A stretch of 9,079 bases of DNA. Source: Bacteroidales bacterium. GTDB taxonomy: Bacteria; Bacteroidota; Bacteroidia; Bacteroidales; B18-G4. The translations under genes were made by a program, and so were the position numbers. Positions 1 through 6,664 of the stretch are shown here, in pieces; the stretch's first letter is position 1, and the number at the start of each line of letters is the position of its first letter. The stretch is from positions 1 through 9,079 of the forward strand of contig JAGLYE010000046.1 of NCBI GenBank assembly GCA_023132505.1. The letters run 5' to 3'. The notes beneath the pieces were generated by a model. That model was not told the origin of the DNA, did not search any database, and saw nothing but the letters and a program-made list of their open reading frames with translations.

Positions 1-771
1 GCATTCCTGAAACTGATAATTCCCCTTTTCGTTGTGATCCCGGGCATCATCGCCTTCGTGATGTTCTCAGAACAGGCAGGCACCGCACACATTGATGGCG
101 TGCAGGATGCATTCCTGAAAGCCGACGGAGCTATGAATTATGATAAGGCATACCCCTGGCTGATCAGCACCTTCATCCCCTCAGGCTTAAAAGGCCTGGT
201 AGTTGCCGCCCTGGCCGCAGCCATTGTATCTTCACTGGCCAGCATGGTAAACTCAACCGCCACCATCTTCACCATGGATATTTACAAACCCTATCTGGCA
301 AAGAAAGAAGGAAAGGACAGGGACGTAATGGTTGGACGGATAGCAGCTGGATCAGCACTTCTTATTGCAATCTTTGTAGCGCCCGCCTTAGGAAATATCG
401 AGCAGGCATTTCAGTATATCCAGGAGTATACAGGCGTAGTGAGCCCGGGCATACTGGCCGTATTCATGTTGGGGCTGTTTTATAAAAAAGCGAATAACAA
501 GGGAGCTATTGTGGGTGTAATCTCCTCTATCCCTGTGGCACTGGCCTTAAAGACCCCTTCCCTTGAGCTGCCCTGGATGGACCAGATGCTGTATACTTTC
601 CTCATCACCATGGTGGTGATCGTATTTGTAAGCCTTTCAACAAACAAACTGAATGACGACCCTAAAGCGATCAATGTAACAAGTGAAACATTTAAAACAG
701 CTAAGGCATTTAACGTTGCCGCCTATGCGATCTGCATTATATTGGTAGTGTTATATACGGTGTTCTGGTAA
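1..771 (+). CDS. Sodium/solute symporter (SSS/SGLT family), C-terminal part, 5' end cut by window edge
   Basis: Inner-membrane Na+-coupled symporter of the solute:sodium symporter family, probably for a sugar or related solute. The reading frame is open from base 1, so the gene begins before the window; the GTG at 34 is internal and not a real start. The 256 visible codons hold about seven hydrophobic segments. The stretch around codons 74-90 (AIVSSLASMVNSTATIF, then MDIY) matches the Na2-site helix of vSGLT: A74, S77 and S78 line up with its sodium-contacting Ala, Ser and Ser. The number of residues from this site to the stop, about 182, also agrees with vSGLT, so the C-terminus is complete and roughly half the protein is missing. 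The protein ends in the hydrophobic tail VLYTVFW. The substrate cannot be told from this part. The link with the downstream genes is only positional. Confidence 0.9.
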   Translation, partial: AFLKLIIPLFVVIPGIIAFVMFSEQAGTAHIDGVQDAFLKADGAMNYDKAYPWLISTFIPSGLKGLVVAALAAAIVSSLASMVNSTATIFTMDIYKPYLAKKEGKDRDVMVGRIAAGSALLIAIFVAPALGNIEQAFQYIQEYTGVVSPGILAVFMLGLFYKKANNKGAIVGVISSIPVALALKTPSLELPWMDQMLYTFLITMVVIVFVSLSTNKLNDDPKAINVTSETFKTAKAFNVAAYAICIILVVLYTVFW

Positions 772-878
772 ATAAGCATGAATTTATTTATTTATCTTCT
801 TCGGTGTTTGGCATCCCATCGTTTTTCTTCTTATTTTAGAGCTACATAAGCTGTTACTGAAGTTTTTCAGACAATAAG

Positions 879-891
879 ACAGCCCGGCTGT
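879..891. repeat. GC-rich palindrome ACAGCC-C-GGCTGT
   Basis: This is a perfect inverted repeat with 6-base arms and one central base, in an otherwise AT-rich gap. It sits about 43 bases upstream of the predicted -7 element of the kinase gene, so it could be an upstream regulator site. It could also be a very short hairpin ending the symporter transcript, since AT-rich sequence follows, but the stem is short and there is no clean T-run. The repeat itself is certain; its function is inference. Confidence 0.4.
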
Positions 892-908
892 AATATAATT
901 TGCAAAAT

Positions 909-941
909 ATTGGGTTTACAATCAGCTTATATTTAATTTTG
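909..941 (+). promoter_or_regulatory. Candidate Bacteroidota-type promoter for the two-component operon
   Basis: TAATTTTG at 934-941 fits the Bacteroidota -7 consensus TAnnTTTG exactly. ATTG at 909-912 is a three-of-four match to the -33 element TTTG, with a 21-base spacer, at the upper end of the usual range. Transcription would start near 948, leaving a short leader before the ATG at 961. In AT-rich DNA a match like this can arise by chance. Confidence 0.45.
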
Positions 942-960
942 ATAGATAAATTGTTTACCA

Positions 961-1932
961 ATGTCACTAAAAATAGCCCTCATCCTTTCCGTGGTACTTC
1001 AGTTTGCAGCAGCAACCATTGCCATGAGCCTGATAAGACGAACAAAAACGAATATAGCATGGTGGCTGATCTCGGCCGGATTCCTTCTGATGGCGATCAG
1101 GCGTTTATTTGAGATTCAGGAGGTATTTGACCCCGAGAATGATTTCATCAGCGGTTTGCTAAACAGTTGGACAGCTGTATTCATTTCCGTGATCATGCTC
1201 CTTAGCCTCATCTTTATCAAGCGTATCTTTAATATTCAAAAGCAAATCGAAACCCTCCGAAAGCAAAACGAGTCGAGGGTACTTTCTGCAATCCTCAGAA
1301 CAGAAGAAAATGAGCGGCAGCATTTTGCCAAGGAATTACATGATGGGCTGGGACCGCTTTTATCGTCGGTGAAAATGGCAATTTCGGCCAGCACCTATAT
1401 TGAAAATGACAACAAAGCGGTGTTGGTCAACGCCGAAAAACTTATCGACGAGTCCATCACAACCCTTAAAGATATCTCAAACAAACTCAGTCCGCATGTT
1501 CTGGTCAATTTCGGATTACTCAAAGCTGTGAAATCATTTATAAACAGATTGCAGATCATAAGCGATCCTATCCTGAAGTTTAACAGCAATATTGATGAGA
1601 AGCGCTTTGCATATAATATAGAGGTTGTGCTTTACAGGGTAATCGGCGAACTGGTATCAAACACACTGAAACATGCCGGGGCACATAATATATATATCGA
1701 CCTGATGGCAGATGAAAAAAATATTTCGCTGAAATATATTGATGATGGCATCGGCTTCGATGTTGGCCGTGAAGAACAGGACCTGACCGGCATGGGATAC
1801 TCGAATATGAAATCCAGGATAAAATCCCTTAATGGGACTTTTCAAATTTTCTCTGAACCCGGTGAGGGGATCAGGGTGGATATCCTGATAAGTATAGAAA
1901 AACATGAACAAACTGTCAGTAATTCTGGTTGA
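961..1932 (+). CDS. Membrane-bound sensor histidine kinase, NarL-partner (HisKA_3) type
   Basis: Sensor kinase that should autophosphorylate on His and pass the phosphate to the response regulator encoded next. The N-terminus (residues 4-24, 33-50 and 71-90) is hydrophobic and looks like three membrane segments, with no periplasmic domain large enough to bind a ligand. A charged, probably coiled linker (about 90-118) follows. The dimerisation/phosphoacceptor region of HisKA_3 type carries ELHDGLGP with H127. The HATPase_c domain (about 220-315) has the N-box residues E230 and N234, the G1 box DDGIG (261-265) and a G2-type GMG (277-279), so the enzyme looks active. The ATG at 961 gives the full first membrane segment; no Shine-Dalgarno is visible. 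The last 29 bases overlap the regulator gene, so the pair is almost certainly co-transcribed and translationally linked. The signal is unknown: it may be sensed within the membrane or through a partner protein. Confidence 0.93.
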   Translation: MSLKIALILSVVLQFAAATIAMSLIRRTKTNIAWWLISAGFLLMAIRRLFEIQEVFDPENDFISGLLNSWTAVFISVIMLLSLIFIKRIFNIQKQIETLRKQNESRVLSAILRTEENERQHFAKELHDGLGPLLSSVKMAISASTYIENDNKAVLVNAEKLIDESITTLKDISNKLSPHVLVNFGLLKAVKSFINRLQIISDPILKFNSNIDEKRFAYNIEVVLYRVIGELVSNTLKHAGAHNIYIDLMADEKNISLKYIDDGIGFDVGREEQDLTGMGYSNMKSRIKSLNGTFQIFSEPGEGIRVDILISIEKHEQTVSNSG

Positions 1933-2545
1933 CGATCACAAATTGTTCAGGGAGGGGCTAAGCCTGTTACTTAACAATTTCTCTTTTATAGGTGAGGTAT
2001 ATGAAGCCGCTAATGGTGAAGAATTCCTTGCTATGGCAAAAAACATCAGAGCCGATGTGGTGTTCATGGATGTGGATATGCCCGTAATGAATGGGATAGA
2101 AGCTACTGCCAAGGCCATTAAGGAATACCCTGATCTGAATATTATTGCCCTTTCCATGTATGGTGATGAGGATTATTACACGCAAATGATAGCCTCCGGG
2201 GCCAGGGGATTTATCTTAAAGAACTCCGGGATTAAAGATGTAGAATCAGCTATAATGCATGTAACTGAAGGAAAAAACTACTTTTCACAAGAGATACTGT
2301 CGGGTATACTGAAAAGTATAAACAGAAAGAGCCAATCCAATCGTTCAGGTGAATTGTCTGAACGGGAAGAAGAAGTCCTTTATCATATCTGCAAAGGATT
2401 CTCCAACCAGGAGATCGCTGAACAATTGAACATCAGCAAGCGCACTGTCGACAAACACCGGGAAAACCTTCTGCTTAAAACAAATTCAAAGAATACTGCC
2501 GGACTCGTTATGTACGCCATAAAAAACGGCATTGTTGAAGTGTAA
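1904..2545 (+). CDS. NarL/FixJ-type DNA-binding response regulator (REC + LuxR HTH)
   Basis: Partner of the kinase encoded just before it. The receiver domain (about 4-120) has the acidic pocket D10-D11, phosphoacceptor D56 (FMDVDMP), S84 and K106, so all key residues are present. A linker leads to a LuxR-type helix-turn-helix (about 150-211) with the usual LSEREEEVL opening and the recognition helix in NISKRTVDKHRENLL. The length, 213 aa, is typical for the family. The start lies inside the end of the kinase gene, without a Shine-Dalgarno. The protein should bind DNA as a dimer when phosphorylated. Its targets cannot be read from the protein, but the next operon begins 126 bases downstream and its promoter region carries a palindrome with NarL-like 7-2-7 geometry, making that operon the best candidate target. 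Control of its own operon is also possible. Confidence 0.95.
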   Translation: MNKLSVILVDDHKLFREGLSLLLNNFSFIGEVYEAANGEEFLAMAKNIRADVVFMDVDMPVMNGIEATAKAIKEYPDLNIIALSMYGDEDYYTQMIASGARGFILKNSGIKDVESAIMHVTEGKNYFSQEILSGILKSINRKSQSNRSGELSEREEEVLYHICKGFSNQEIAEQLNISKRTVDKHRENLLLKTNSKNTAGLVMYAIKNGIVEV

Positions 2546-2550
2546 AGCAA

Positions 2551-2568
2551 CTACGTCTTTGAACGTAG
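2551..2568. repeat. Inverted repeat right after the response regulator stop
   Basis: CTACGT (2551-2556) and ACGTAG (2563-2568) form a perfect 6-base stem with a 6-base loop, five bases after the stop codon. It may be a weak transcription terminator or a 3' stabilising hairpin, but no T-run follows, so it is not a standard intrinsic terminator. A regulator site is another reading. Confidence 0.4.
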
Positions 2569-2612
2569 GCAACCGTTAAAACACCTATTCCCAAATTTAC
2601 GTTTTAAGACTG

Positions 2613-2643
2613 TTTCACAGCAATACATTGCTGGATACATTTG
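2613..2643 (+). promoter_or_regulatory. Candidate Bacteroidota-type promoter of the porin-pst operon
   Basis: TACATTTG at 2636-2643 fits the -7 consensus TAnnTTTG exactly. TTTC at 2613-2616 matches three of four bases of the -33 element, with the preferred 19-base spacer. Transcription would start near 2650 and give a leader of about 20 bases before the ATG at 2672. The spacer is almost filled by a perfect palindrome (2618-2633). A near copy of the -7 element, ATACATTG, lies at 2623-2630. Confidence 0.55.
2618..2633. promoter_or_regulatory. Candidate operator: perfect 7-2-7 palindrome in the pst promoter
   Basis: CAGCAAT and ATTGCTG are exact reverse complements separated by two bases (AC). 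NarL-type regulators are known to bind paired 7-base half sites spaced by two bases, and a gene for such a regulator ends 72 bases upstream. The half site is not the E. coli NarL heptamer, so the match is in geometry, not in sequence. The site lies between the predicted -33 and -7 elements, where a bound protein would normally block RNA polymerase, so repression is the simplest reading. Confidence 0.5.
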
Positions 2644-2671
2644 TCTCATAATTTTCAATTTACCTTAAATC

Positions 2672-3952
2672 ATGAAACAAATTTTATCCAGGCTCCTGGT
2701 ATTTCTTATGATTTCCACGGCATTCATCACTGAAATGAATGCACAATTAACTATCAATGCACAATATCGCAACAGGTTCGAAATAAGGGATGGCTATAAA
2801 GCCATTGTGGAAGCGGGAACAGGCCCTGCTGTTTTGATCTCACAACGAACACGATTAACACTCCAATATGAAAATGAATTTCTGAAGCTCAGGTTCACAC
2901 CCCAGGACATACGTTTATGGGGCGATGAAGATCTGGCAACATCTACAGGGGTATTCGGCAATTATGCTTCACTGGACTTATTTGAGGGTTATATAGAAAT
3001 AAGGCCAATAAAGCCCTTATGGTTATCCATTGGTCGCCAACAGCTGATATATGACAACCAGCGATTGCTGTCAGCAAGAAACTGGAACCAGGCAGGGATC
3101 GCTTACGATGCCATGGTGGCTAAGCTGCAGCTAAATGGCTGGAATGTCCACCTGGCGGGATCATGGAATACACTCCTTGAGTCCCTAATAAACAATATTT
3201 ATCCTTCCAGCCGGATCAAATCCCTGAATTATTTATGGGTGAACAAAAAGCTGAATGAAGGCCTCTGCCTATCCTTGCTGCATATTGCATCCGGAAAAAC
3301 GGAGACCGATTCCACCAACAAGATCCATTTCAGGCAAACCTCCGGCTTATACATAAAATATGCTATTAATAAATTTTCTATCTGGGGAAATGCATATTAC
3401 CAATATGGAAGAAACAATGGAAGCAATAAGGTAAGTGCCTACCTGATTGATGCCGATGCCGGCTACAAGCTCGGAAAATTTCGTCCCGGACTGGGCATAA
3501 GTTATCTTTCAGGGAATAATACTGTAGGCGCAGACCAAACAGTTGACCGGCTATTTGATGTTTTATACGGAGCACGGCACAAATATTTTGGCTACATGGA
3601 CTATTTCAGGGATTTTCCAAATAATACCCGGGAGGGTGGGCTTGCCGACTTATATTTCTATCTTGAATATCAGGTCTGCCCGACATTGATTATACGAAAT
3701 ATAGGACATTATTTCTGGCTTGCCAGGACGAACCCCAATACCCCGGCCGACAAAAACCTTGGCTATGAAAACGACCTGATATTAAAATACACTTTCCGTA
3801 GCTGGGGCGCACTTGAAAGTGGGTATGCGTTTATTGCACCTACACAATCATTAAAAGAGCTGAATGGAATTGATAGCGAAAAATTTCCGCAATTCTTTTA
3901 TTTGCAGTTGACCATTACACCAAGCCTGTTTACCCATCAATCAGGGAATTGA
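2672..3952 (+). CDS. Outer-membrane beta-barrel protein, alginate-export-like porin, first gene of the pst operon
   Basis: Probably an outer-membrane channel. Residues 1-24 form a signal peptide with a likely cleavage after NA (24/25). The mature part is rich in alternating polar/hydrophobic strands with many aromatic and Arg residues, for example the RNRFEIRDG stretch at 33-41 and the IGRQQLIYDNQRLL motif, which resemble the alginate-export (AlgE-like) barrel family found widely in Bacteroidota. The length, 426 aa, suits a barrel of this kind. The family name does not prove alginate transport. The gene is followed after only 24 bases by pstS and has the only clear promoter upstream, so the context suggests a phosphate (anion) entry channel with a role like PhoE or OprP, though by a different family. 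The protein has a short polar tail after the last strand instead of ending in an aromatic residue. The family assignment is from recall, without an alignment. Confidence 0.75.
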   Translation: MKQILSRLLVFLMISTAFITEMNAQLTINAQYRNRFEIRDGYKAIVEAGTGPAVLISQRTRLTLQYENEFLKLRFTPQDIRLWGDEDLATSTGVFGNYASLDLFEGYIEIRPIKPLWLSIGRQQLIYDNQRLLSARNWNQAGIAYDAMVAKLQLNGWNVHLAGSWNTLLESLINNIYPSSRIKSLNYLWVNKKLNEGLCLSLLHIASGKTETDSTNKIHFRQTSGLYIKYAINKFSIWGNAYYQYGRNNGSNKVSAYLIDADAGYKLGKFRPGLGISYLSGNNTVGADQTVDRLFDVLYGARHKYFGYMDYFRDFPNNTREGGLADLYFYLEYQVCPTLIIRNIGHYFWLARTNPNTPADKNLGYENDLILKYTFRSWGALESGYAFIAPTQSLKELNGIDSEKFPQFFYLQLTITPSLFTHQSGN

Positions 3953-3976
3953 TTATCAAACCTAAAATATATTGCC

Positions 3977-4915
3977 ATGAAAAATTCAAGCCTAATTTAT
4001 TTCATTGTGACTTTGATGCTGATGACCTCCTGCACCTCGGCCAAAAGGAAAGAGCATACGGTAAGTCTCTCCGGGGCTTTTGCCCTATACCCATTGGTAG
4101 TGCAGTGGGCAGATGAGTATAAAGCAGAACATCCCGATATCAGGTTCAACATATCTGCCGGCGGGGCGGGTAAAGGTATGGCCGATGCACTTTCAGGGAC
4201 AGTGGACCTGGGCATGTTTTCGCGGGAAATAGCCAAAGAAGAAATTGATAAAGGAGCTTGGTGGATCGGATTAACCATTGATGCAGTGCTCCCGACAATC
4301 AGCGGTAAAAATCCATGGCTTGGCCTCATAAAAGCCCGAGGACTCACCAGGGATGAGTTCAACGCCATCTTCATTGAAGGTTCGCTTGATGATTGGAGCC
4401 AGCTGCTTAATATGGATGAAAAAATGCCGATCGAGGTTTACACCCGATCAGATGCCTGCGGGGCTGCCGGAACCTGGGCAAAATACCTTGGTGGCAGACA
4501 AGAAAATCTTAACGGCATTGGCATTTATGGTGATCCTGGGCTGGCAGAGGCTGTGGCCCTTGATCAGGCCGGGATCGGTTTCAATAACACGATTTTTGTC
4601 TACGACATTAAAACAGGCCTGAAAAGGCCCGGGGTAGAGGTGATCCCCATCGACCTTAACGCAAACGGGAAGATTGATCCCGAGGAAGATTTTTATGATT
4701 CTTTCGAAGCCATACTGGCAGCTATCACGGAGGGAATATATCCTTCGCCCCCGGCCAGGGAACTGTATTTTGTTGCTAAGGGTAAACCTGAAAAACAGGC
4801 AACCCTGGACTTTATCGAATGGACCCTTACTTCAGGCCAGGCATTCGTTAAACCAGCAGGCTATGTCCCCATCGAGCAAAGTAAAATTAACGCATACCTG
4901 GAAAAACTCAAATAA
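3977..4915 (+). CDS. pstS: Phosphate-binding lipoprotein of ABC transporter, PstS family (divergent)
   Basis: Periplasmic substrate-binding protein that would deliver phosphate to the PstC/PstA channel. A short signal sequence ends in MTSC, giving a lipid-anchored Cys19; the residues after it are basic, so there is no acidic surface-export signal. Ligand-binding loops of the PstS type are visible: SGAFALYP (32-39), SAGGAGKGM near 61-69 and TRSDACGAAGTW (156-167). At 226-237, DLNANGKIDPEE fits the EF-hand calcium loop (D, N, N, then D and E at positions 1, 3, 5, 9 and 12). It is followed by a YPSPPAREL stretch typical of this branch. At 312 aa it is somewhat shorter than E. coli PstS. It resembles the PstS branch that I recall from archaea and some bacteria more than the E. 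coli type. The permease pair and PstB make phosphate the best substrate; another oxyanion is not excluded. Confidence 0.88.
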   Translation: MKNSSLIYFIVTLMLMTSCTSAKRKEHTVSLSGAFALYPLVVQWADEYKAEHPDIRFNISAGGAGKGMADALSGTVDLGMFSREIAKEEIDKGAWWIGLTIDAVLPTISGKNPWLGLIKARGLTRDEFNAIFIEGSLDDWSQLLNMDEKMPIEVYTRSDACGAAGTWAKYLGGRQENLNGIGIYGDPGLAEAVALDQAGIGFNNTIFVYDIKTGLKRPGVEVIPIDLNANGKIDPEEDFYDSFEAILAAITEGIYPSPPARELYFVAKGKPEKQATLDFIEWTLTSGQAFVKPAGYVPIEQSKINAYLEKLK

Positions 4916-4919
4916 GTAA

Positions 4920-5807
4920 ATGATCTTCAGGAGATATCTGATCGACAGGACCGCCTCAGTGTGGATGGTAACGGCCTTGCTTATCATCCTGCTTCTGCCG
5001 GTGCTTATTGGTATTGCCCTTTATCTCAAGTCAGTCCCCCTTTTCGAAATACAGAGCTTTGCCAGTCTGGTGACATCTTCAGTGTGGCTGCCGGCCGAGG
5101 GTAAATTCGGGTTCTGGCCATTTATATCCAGTTCGCTATATGTTACTGTACTTTCTTTCATCTTTGCTGCACCGGTATGTTTGCTTGCCGCTGTATACCT
5201 CACACAGTTCGCATCAAAAAAGCTGATCCGGCTGATGCACCCAGTGATCGATATCCTTGCAGGCCTGCCCTCCGTAATTTACGGGGTATGGGGAGTCCTT
5301 GTCATTGTACCCCTGGTAGGAAAAATACTGGCACCACTCCTCAATATTAGTTCATCAGGCTACACCATCCTGTCGGGTGGGATTGTCCTGGCAGTGATGT
5401 GTATTCCATATATGCTCAATATGCTTGTGGAAGTATTTAACACCGTTCCAATAGGCTTAAAAGAAGCCTCGCTCGCACTGGGTGCAACCTATTGGGATAC
5501 AGTAAAGCATGTTGTGATCAGAAAGAGTTACCCCGGGATCATCTCCGCATACGGACTGGGATTGGCAAAGGCTTTTGGAGAGACCCTGGCAGTGATGATG
5601 GTCGTTGGGAACAGGGTGCAGCTAACTTTGAACCCTTTTGAAGCCGGATACCCGCTTCCTGCACTGATAGCAAATAATTATGGTGAAATGCTCTCAATCC
5701 CCATGTATGACTCTGCCCTGATGTTCTCAGCCTTTCTATTGCTCATCATCATCCTGATCATTAACATCTTCTTCAGGTACCTCATTCATAAAACAAAAAA
5801 ACGGTGA
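4920..5807 (+). CDS. pstC: Phosphate ABC transporter permease PstC
   Basis: One of the two inner-membrane channel subunits of the Pst importer. About six hydrophobic segments are seen, starting near 14-36 and 66-98 and ending near 265-289. The cytoplasmic EAA coupling loop, which contacts the ATPase, is present as EASLALG (182-188), followed by the canonical PstC stretch AFGETLAVMMVVGN with G220-E221-T222. The large periplasmic loop of some PstC proteins is short here, and 295 aa is near the usual size. The ATG is four bases after the pstS stop, with no Shine-Dalgarno. The stop overlaps the pstA start (GTGA), which indicates translational coupling. It is placed as PstC rather than PstA because of the intact GET motif and because it comes first, as in most pst operons. 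Confidence 0.93.
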   Translation: MIFRRYLIDRTASVWMVTALLIILLLPVLIGIALYLKSVPLFEIQSFASLVTSSVWLPAEGKFGFWPFISSSLYVTVLSFIFAAPVCLLAAVYLTQFASKKLIRLMHPVIDILAGLPSVIYGVWGVLVIVPLVGKILAPLLNISSSGYTILSGGIVLAVMCIPYMLNMLVEVFNTVPIGLKEASLALGATYWDTVKHVVIRKSYPGIISAYGLGLAKAFGETLAVMMVVGNRVQLTLNPFEAGYPLPALIANNYGEMLSIPMYDSALMFSAFLLLIIILIINIFFRYLIHKTKKR

Positions 5808-6658
5808 ATCGCAGAAAGCTCATAGAGGAAAAGTTTTTCAGGTTCCTTTCGGGATTTGCCACCTATTCGCTTATGGCCTTGCTGGCTTTGATCATTCTCA
5901 TTATATTCATTAAAGGCTTTAGGGCACTTACCCTCGACATGCTCACTAAGATCCCTGAAGGAGGATATTATTACGGGGGTGAAGGAGGTGTTTTGAATGC
6001 CATTATCGGGTCGTTATATATTGCATTGGGTGCCACCTTCATTGCCATTATTATCGGGACGCCGGCCGCCTTGTATATCAATGTGCACCTGATCAGGTAC
6101 CGGCGCACACAAAACACCATTCGTTATCTGCTTGATGCCTTATGGGGAATCCCATCAATTGTATACGGTGCATTCGGTTTTACGCTGATGCTGTATATGG
6201 GCTTAAATGCTTCCCTGCTTGCAGGCATCATCACGGTGGCTCTGTTGATCACCCCTATCATGATAAGGACATTTGACGAGGTTCTGAGCACAATTCCGAT
6301 TGGCTTGCAGGAAGCCGCCCTTGCCCTGGGATCAACAAAAACCGAGACTGCTTTCAAAGTACTCTTCAAACAAGGCCTTTCGGGGTTTATCACCGCCATA
6401 TTGCTGTCATTCGGCCGGGGAATTGGCGATGCTGCATCAGTATTGTTTACCGCCGGCTATACCGACCTGATCCCGCAAAACATGGATGAACCGGCAGCAA
6501 CACTTCCACTGGCTATCTTTTTTCAATTGAGCTCACCAATACCAGAGGTAAGGGAGCGGGCTTTCGCTGCTGCTGTGATCCTTACAGTCATCATATTGAT
6601 CATCAGTTTGACTGCAAGATACTTAACCGTAAGATTTTCAAAGTCGAACATAAAATAG
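5804..6658 (+). CDS. pstA: Phosphate ABC transporter permease PstA (variant GDA motif)
   Basis: Second channel subunit of the Pst importer, pairing with PstC. It begins at a GTG that overlaps the pstC stop by four bases; there is no better ATG nearby, and the frame gives a basic N-terminus before the first membrane segment (about 18-37). About six membrane segments are seen. The EAA loop reads EAALALG (170-176). Where E. coli PstA has a GET motif, this protein has G208-D209-A210 in GRGIGDAASVLFTAG. The stretch after it (AATLPLAIFFQLSSPIPEV) is typical of PstA, which ends with a coupling segment of this type. The length, 284 aa, is normal. The GDA form seems to be shared by a divergent branch, so I do not read it as loss of function. 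Confidence 0.92.
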   Translation: MNRRKLIEEKFFRFLSGFATYSLMALLALIILIIFIKGFRALTLDMLTKIPEGGYYYGGEGGVLNAIIGSLYIALGATFIAIIIGTPAALYINVHLIRYRRTQNTIRYLLDALWGIPSIVYGAFGFTLMLYMGLNASLLAGIITVALLITPIMIRTFDEVLSTIPIGLQEAALALGSTKTETAFKVLFKQGLSGFITAILLSFGRGIGDAASVLFTAGYTDLIPQNMDEPAATLPLAIFFQLSSPIPEVRERAFAAAVILTVIILIISLTARYLTVRFSKSNIK

Positions 6659-6664
6659 AATAAC

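Noticed and set aside
769..790. AT-only inverted repeat TAAATAA/TTATTTA at the symporter stop as a terminator
   Set aside because: Seven A-T pairs with an 8-base loop are too weak for an intrinsic terminator, and low-complexity AT sequence gives such repeats by chance.
900..1112. 70-codon plus-strand frame starting with TTG before the kinase gene
   Set aside because: It overlaps the kinase N-terminus in another frame, and its sequence looks like neither a leader peptide nor a known protein.
2576..2607. Inverted repeat TTAAAAC/GTTTTAA in the gap before the porin gene
   Set aside because: Seven-base AT-rich arms with an 18-base spacer; plausible by chance and not aligned with any promoter element.
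2605..2640. Classical E. coli-type Pho box upstream of pst
   Set aside because: Only CTGT at 2610-2613 resembles the motif; no pair of CTGTCAT-like direct repeats at 11-base spacing is present.
3997..4374. 125-codon open frame on the minus strand inside pstS
   Set aside because: It lies fully inside a well-supported gene, shows no recognisable domain and has no promoter or partner; open antisense frames like this arise from the codon use of the real gene.
4353..4919. Plus-strand open frames of 81-89 codons in another frame of pstS
   Set aside because: Fully overlapped by pstS, with no family resemblance.
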